A stretch of 35,572 nt of DNA from an uncultured Duganella sp. (lineage in GTDB: Bacteria > Pseudomonadota > Gammaproteobacteria > Burkholderiales > Burkholderiaceae): assembly GCA_946482635.1 (NCBI GenBank), contig CAMLSG010000024.1, positions 1 to 35,572 of the forward strand, in the 5' to 3' direction. The position numbers were made by a program, and so were the translations under genes. The notes beneath the pieces were generated by a model. That model was not told where the DNA came from. It saw only the letters and a list, made by a program, of their open reading frames with translations, and made no database searches. Below are positions 31,706 through 35,572 of the stretch, piece after piece (position 1 is the stretch's first letter; each line of letters opens with the position of its first letter).

Positions 31706-32505
31706 AAAAGACCGCACAATACCTGCTGCTGGCTGCCATCGCGCTGCTGTGCATCTTCCCGTTCTGGTGGACGCTGGTGACGGCGCTTTCCACCGAAGGC
31801 AATATCTTCTCGTATCCGCCAACGTTCTGGCCCAAGCAGCCATCGCTGGAAAATTTCGTGGAAGTCTTCCGCGTCATTCCGATCTGGTCCTTCCTGAAAA
31901 ATTCGGTCCTGATCACGGCTTTTACCGTGCTGTGGAAGCTGGTGCTGTGCTCCATGGCCGCCTATCCCTTGGCCCGCTTGCATTTCAAGGGCAAGAAATT
32001 GGTGTTCGGGCTGATTGTCGCGACCATGGTGCTGCCGTCCGAGGTCAATTTCCTGGTCAACTTCATCACGGTGACGGAACTGGGCCTGGTCGATACCTAC
32101 TCCGGCGTCATCCTGCCGAACGTGGTCAACGCCGTCGCCATCCTGCTGCTGAAACAGGCCTTCGAGGAAGTGCCGCAAGACCTGGTCGATGCGGCCCGCG
32201 TCGACGGCGCCTCGGAATGGGCCATCTTCACCCAGATCATGCTGCCACTGATCGCTCCCTGGCTGGCCACGGTCGGCATCCTGACCGCCGTGGAGGCATG
32301 GAATGAATACATCTGGCCTTCGATCGTCATGAGCAAGCCGGACGAATTCCCGCTGTCGGTGGGCGTGCTCTATTTGCGCGGCACCTTCGGCAGCAGCACG
32401 CGCGTGATCGCGGCAGGTACCATCATCACCATTGTGCCGACACTGGCGGCATTCCTTTTCACCCAACGTTACTTCATGCGCGGCATGGACGGAGCAGTTA
32501 AATGA
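31702..32505 (+). CDS. ABC sugar transporter permease, MalG/UgpE type
   Basis: 267 residues with six membrane helices, starting MKKTAQYLLLAAIALLCIFP. The permease signature is LVDAARVDGASEWAIFTQIM followed by LPLIAP, and the C-terminus is the MalG-type YFMRGMDGAVK. The start is in an ATGA overlap with the first permease, and its stop overlaps the hexosaminidase start in the same way. Confidence 0.94.
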   Translation: MKKTAQYLLLAAIALLCIFPFWWTLVTALSTEGNIFSYPPTFWPKQPSLENFVEVFRVIPIWSFLKNSVLITAFTVLWKLVLCSMAAYPLARLHFKGKKLVFGLIVATMVLPSEVNFLVNFITVTELGLVDTYSGVILPNVVNAVAILLLKQAFEEVPQDLVDAARVDGASEWAIFTQIMLPLIAPWLATVGILTAVEAWNEYIWPSIVMSKPDEFPLSVGVLYLRGTFGSSTRVIAAGTIITIVPTLAAFLFTQRYFMRGMDGAVK

Positions 32506-33989
32506 GCACACAAGAACTACGAAAAATCGCGGGACAACTGATCATGATCCGCTTTCCCGGCACGGTGCTGGACCAGGCGACGGCCGATTTCATCCGCGCC
32601 AACGGCATCCGCGGCGTGTGCCTGTTCCGCGGCAACATGACCGACTCCGTGCAGCTGGCCAAGCTGACCGCCGACCTGCGCGACGCCATGGGCCCGAACG
32701 CGCTGATCGCCATCGACCAGGAAGGCGGCGCCGTGGTGCGCTCGACCTGGGTGCCGGCGCCGCCGGCCGCCATGGGTCTTGGCGCGGCCGACGATACCGA
32801 CCTGGCCTACCGCACCGGCGCTGCCGTCGCGCGCGCCGCCAAGTCGCTCGGCTTCAACTGGAACTTCGCGCCAGTGCTGGACTTGAACAACAACCCGAAC
32901 AATCCGGTGATCGCCGAGCGCTCCTTCGGCGCCGAGCCGAAACGCGCGGTGGAGCTGGCCATGGCCTGGATGGCCGGCAGCCATGCCGAAGGCGTGGCCT
33001 GCTGCGTCAAGCACTTCCCCGGCCACGGCGACACCCACGTCGATTCGCACCGCGACCTGCCGACCGTCGACAAGGCGCTGCCCGAGCTGGACGCGCTGGA
33101 GCTGGCGCCATTCCGCGCCGCCGCCCCGGTGGCGCCGGCCATGATGACCGCCCATATCGTCTACCCGGCCATCGATCCGGACAATCCCGCCACCATGTCG
33201 CCCGCCATCCTGGACGGCATCCTGCGCAAGCAATGGAACTACAAGGGCATCATCATTACCGACGGCATGGACATGCACGCCATCGCCGGCCGCTACGGCG
33301 TGGGCAACGCCGCCGTGCGCGCCCTGCTGGCCGGGGCCGACATGGTGATGGCGCTTGGCACCACTGAAACCCAGAACGAAACCCTGGACGCCATCGCGGC
33401 CGCGCTGGCCGACGGCTCCTTGTCGCAGGCAGCCGTCGACGAACGACTGGCGCGCCTGAACGCGCTGGCGCAAGCCTATCCTTGCCAGCAGCGCTCCTAT
33501 AAGGAAGATGCCGCCGACCGCGTAATCATGGCCGAAGGCTGGCGCCGCGCCCTGACGGCGCGCGGCAATCCGCGGCGCCCCGCCGCAGGCAGCAAGCTGC
33601 GCCTGGTGGTACGCCAGGACGTGGTCAGCGATGGCGTGTCCGAAGCCGGCGTGCCGGCAGCCACCGTGGCCGCTTCGCTGGGCAAGCTGTACGACGTGGA
33701 GCTGGTCACCTTCGCCGACGCCGGCACCTTCGACTGGTCGGCGCTACCGCAGGACGGCCGTTTCACCGTGCTTGCCTCCACCTCCCGCCTGCGCTACGGC
33801 GACAACGCCCGCAACAACTGGAAGCCGGACCTGCACCTGGCGCTGTGGAATCCCTATCAGGCGCTGGACATCCAGTCGCCAGCCCTGATGACCTATGGCT
33901 TTGCCGCGCCCGCGCTGGAAGCCGTCAACGCCTGGCTGTCGGGCGAACTGGAAGCCACCGGCCATTGCCCGGTTCCCGGCTTTGCTTGA
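32502..33989 (+). CDS. nagZ: GH3 beta-N-acetylhexosaminidase, NagZ-like
   Basis: 495 residues with no signal peptide, so cytoplasmic. The GH3 barrel (about 1-335) shows IDQEGGAVVR, the NagZ hallmark KHFPGHGDTHVDSH (170-183) with the Asp177/His179 acid-base dyad, and the nucleophile Asp254 in TDGMDM. A C-terminal domain of about 150 residues makes it longer than enterobacterial NagZ (about 340) and closer to two-domain NagZ proteins. It removes terminal beta-GlcNAc from chitobiose or from GlcNAc-anhydroMurNAc muropeptides. Placement after the permeases means that the imported sugar is probably split inside the cell, yielding GlcNAc for the kinase. Confidence 0.92.
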   Translation: MSTQELRKIAGQLIMIRFPGTVLDQATADFIRANGIRGVCLFRGNMTDSVQLAKLTADLRDAMGPNALIAIDQEGGAVVRSTWVPAPPAAMGLGAADDTDLAYRTGAAVARAAKSLGFNWNFAPVLDLNNNPNNPVIAERSFGAEPKRAVELAMAWMAGSHAEGVACCVKHFPGHGDTHVDSHRDLPTVDKALPELDALELAPFRAAAPVAPAMMTAHIVYPAIDPDNPATMSPAILDGILRKQWNYKGIIITDGMDMHAIAGRYGVGNAAVRALLAGADMVMALGTTETQNETLDAIAAALADGSLSQAAVDERLARLNALAQAYPCQQRSYKEDAADRVIMAEGWRRALTARGNPRRPAAGSKLRLVVRQDVVSDGVSEAGVPAATVAASLGKLYDVELVTFADAGTFDWSALPQDGRFTVLASTSRLRYGDNARNNWKPDLHLALWNPYQALDIQSPALMTYGFAAPALEAVNAWLSGELEATGHCPVPGFA

Positions 33990-34005
33990 AGCTTAAGGAG
34001 ACAAG

Positions 34006-35295
34006 ATGGACGCCGCACGCCACAACCCGCTGAAGTGGATCCCCACGCTGTACCTGGCGCAGGGCCTGCCCTACTTCGCCATTGCCCTCGTCTTCGGCCA
34101 GATGATGAAGAGCATGAACATGTCGAACGCGGAAATCAGCCACTGGCTGGCCTTCCTCGGCGGCGCCTGGATCTTCAAGCCCTTGTGGAGTCCCTTCCTC
34201 GAACTGGCGTCAAGCAAGAAGCTGGTGGTGGTCAGCCTGCAGCTGTTCGGCGGCGTGTGCCTTGGCCTGGTGGCGCTGGCGCTGCAATTTCCGTTCTGGC
34301 TCAGCGCCAGCATCGGCGTGCTGTTCCTGGTGTCGATTGCCTCCGCCACCCACGATATTTCCTGCGACGGCCTGTACATCGCCAGCTTGAACAAAAAAGC
34401 GCAGGCGCAGTACGCCGGCTGGACCGGCACCTTCTTCAACGCCGGCCGCTTCCTTGCGCAGGGCGGCTTGCTGATGCTGGCCGGCTACCTGGAAAAGACG
34501 CAGGGCGTCACTTCCGCCTGGACCGTCATCTTCGGCATCCTTGGCCTGACCATGTGTGCGCTGGGCGCTTACAACTTCTGGGCCCTGCCCCTCAGCCCCA
34601 ACGCGCGCATGGACGACCATACCGTGGCCGGCGTGGCGCGCACGCTGAAGGAAGTAATCGTCGACTACTTCCGCAAGCCTGGCATCTGGATTTCGATCCT
34701 GTTCATCATCCTGTTCCGCGCCGGCGAAGCCCAGGTGCAGACCATTGGCCCGCTATTCCTGCGCGAGGCGCGCGAAGCCGGCGGCCTTGGCCTGAGCACG
34801 GCCGAAGTGGGCGCCGTGTACGGCACCAGCGGCACCATCGCCTTCATCATCGGCTCCATCGCCGGCGGCTACTTTACTTCCTGGCTTAGCCTGCGCCGCG
34901 CGATCCTGTTCCTGATCCTGGCGGTGAACCTGCCCAACCTGGTGTTCTATTACCTGTCGCACGCGCTGCCGACCGACCTGACGCTGATCGGCATCGCCCT
35001 CAGCGTGGAGATGTTCGGCTATGGCTTTGGCTTCGTCGGCGTGATCCTGTACATGATGCAGGTGGTGGCGCCGGGCAAATACACCACCGCGCACTACGCC
35101 TTCTCCACCGGCGTGATGCAGCTTGGCTTTGTGCTGTTCCGCTGGATCAGCGGCGATATCCAGATGGCGCTGGGGTACAAGAACTTCTTCCTGTGGGTGC
35201 TGGTGGCCGCCATTCCGGTCACCATCCTGTCGCAGTTCATCCCGATGGAGTCGCGCGAACGATCCAGCGGCGAAGCCGTGCCCGAGGCAGCCTGA
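34006..35295 (+). CDS. MFS transporter, AmpG-like
   Basis: 429 residues with about twelve membrane helices. The opening WIPTLYLAQGLPYFAIALVF and the helix-4 stretch SIASATHDISCDGLYIASL are typical of the AmpG (PAT) family, whose best-known member imports GlcNAc-anhydroMurNAc peptides across the inner membrane for cell-wall recycling. AAGGAG precedes the ATG at 34006, 16 bases after the nagZ-like stop. In this operon it might import muropeptides or chitooligosaccharides in parallel with the ABC system. The branch of the family cannot be settled without alignment. Confidence 0.85.
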   Translation: MDAARHNPLKWIPTLYLAQGLPYFAIALVFGQMMKSMNMSNAEISHWLAFLGGAWIFKPLWSPFLELASSKKLVVVSLQLFGGVCLGLVALALQFPFWLSASIGVLFLVSIASATHDISCDGLYIASLNKKAQAQYAGWTGTFFNAGRFLAQGGLLMLAGYLEKTQGVTSAWTVIFGILGLTMCALGAYNFWALPLSPNARMDDHTVAGVARTLKEVIVDYFRKPGIWISILFIILFRAGEAQVQTIGPLFLREAREAGGLGLSTAEVGAVYGTSGTIAFIIGSIAGGYFTSWLSLRRAILFLILAVNLPNLVFYYLSHALPTDLTLIGIALSVEMFGYGFGFVGVILYMMQVVAPGKYTTAHYAFSTGVMQLGFVLFRWISGDIQMALGYKNFFLWVLVAAIPVTILSQFIPMESRERSSGEAVPEAA

Positions 35296-35298
35296 TTC

Positions 35299-35572
35299 AT
35301 GGCGTCGGTTTCGCTGCGCAATATCGCCAAGCGCTATGGCGACAATGCCCCGGTAATCCAGGGCATCGACCTGGAAATCGCGGACGGTGAATTTACCGTG
35401 TTTGTCGGCCCGTCCGGCTGCGGCAAGTCGACACTGCTGCGCATGATCGCCGGGCTGGAGGACATCAGCGGCGGCCAGTTGCACATCGGCGGCCGCTTCG
35501 CCAACGACGTGCCGCCAGCCCAGCGCGGACTGGCCATGGTGTTCCAGTCCTATGCGCTGTACCCGCACATGA
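35299..35572 (+). CDS. ABC transporter ATP-binding protein, MalK/UgpC type (partial)
   Basis: The first 91 codons of an ABC ATPase that runs off the right edge. Visible are the N-terminal [18 protein letters not shown], Walker [19 protein letters not shown] (about residues 37-54) and the Q-loop [11 protein letters not shown] typical of the MalK/UgpC/MsmX sugar-import subfamily. It begins 3 bases after the AmpG-like gene stop and supplies the energy subunit missing from the binding-protein/permease set upstream. The signature LSGGQ and regulatory domain lie outside the window. Confidence 0.92.
   Translation, partial: MASVSLRNIAKRYGDNAPVIQGIDLEIADGEFTVFVGPSGCGKSTLLRMIAGLEDISGGQLHIGGRFANDVPPAQRGLAMVFQSYALYPHM

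Overview
The window looks like a chromosomal segment of a high-GC betaproteobacterium, most likely in the Oxalobacteraceae (Massilia, Duganella or Janthinobacterium group). This is inferred from gene content (FimV-like, FliT and YjfB motility proteins, ExeA/GspB, a non-PTS GlcNAc operon) and from codon use; no rRNA or other phylogenetic marker is present. I see no tRNA, rRNA, insertion sequence, prophage or CRISPR array. The window is mostly coding and most starts are supported by a Shine-Dalgarno sequence.

Left part (1-9.9 kb): a cluster of very small uncharacterised proteins (12-1162), a large surface lipoprotein, a secreted double beta/gamma-crystallin protein with its terminator, a MATE efflux pump, a periplasmic dipeptidyl-peptidase IV-type S9 peptidase, two membrane proteins in a lower-GC patch (including a 42-residue one), a glutathione S-transferase and an exported protein built from a duplicated C...CxC...C unit.

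Middle part (9.9-20.2 kb): a CsbD-like stress protein, an M13 metallopeptidase followed closely by a methyltransferase, an HDOD signalling protein, a FliT-like flagellar chaperone, an intergenic stretch holding an inverted repeat and a probable structured small RNA of about 200 nt on the minus strand (promoter and terminator both visible), a short FimV-like protein divergent from fumarase C, an S4 RNA-binding protein and a DUF883-like protein. Next is a bufferin-type operon: BufA1 precursor plus a single protein that fuses the MNIO enzyme (BufB) to a BufC-type DUF2063 domain. A YjfB motility protein with its own terminator lies upstream of it.

Right-middle (20.2-25.7 kb): a compact minus-strand operon of two small or exported unknowns, ExeA-type ATPase, GspB and MobB. 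Divergent from it is an exported DUF2807 (GIN) protein expanded into sixteen alternating GSG/GPG half-repeats.

Right part (25.7 kb to the end): one long, tightly overlapped plus-strand operon for N-acetylglucosamine and chitooligosaccharide or muropeptide use. It has a clear sigma-70 promoter and candidate operators, then NagK-type kinase, GntR/UTRA regulator, NagA, SIS-type NagB-II, CUT1 ABC binding protein and two permeases, a GH3 NagZ-type hexosaminidase, an AmpG-like permease and the start of the ABC ATPase, which runs off the window. Together these could import a GlcNAc-containing disaccharide, split it in the cytoplasm, phosphorylate, deacetylate and deaminate it to fructose-6-phosphate.
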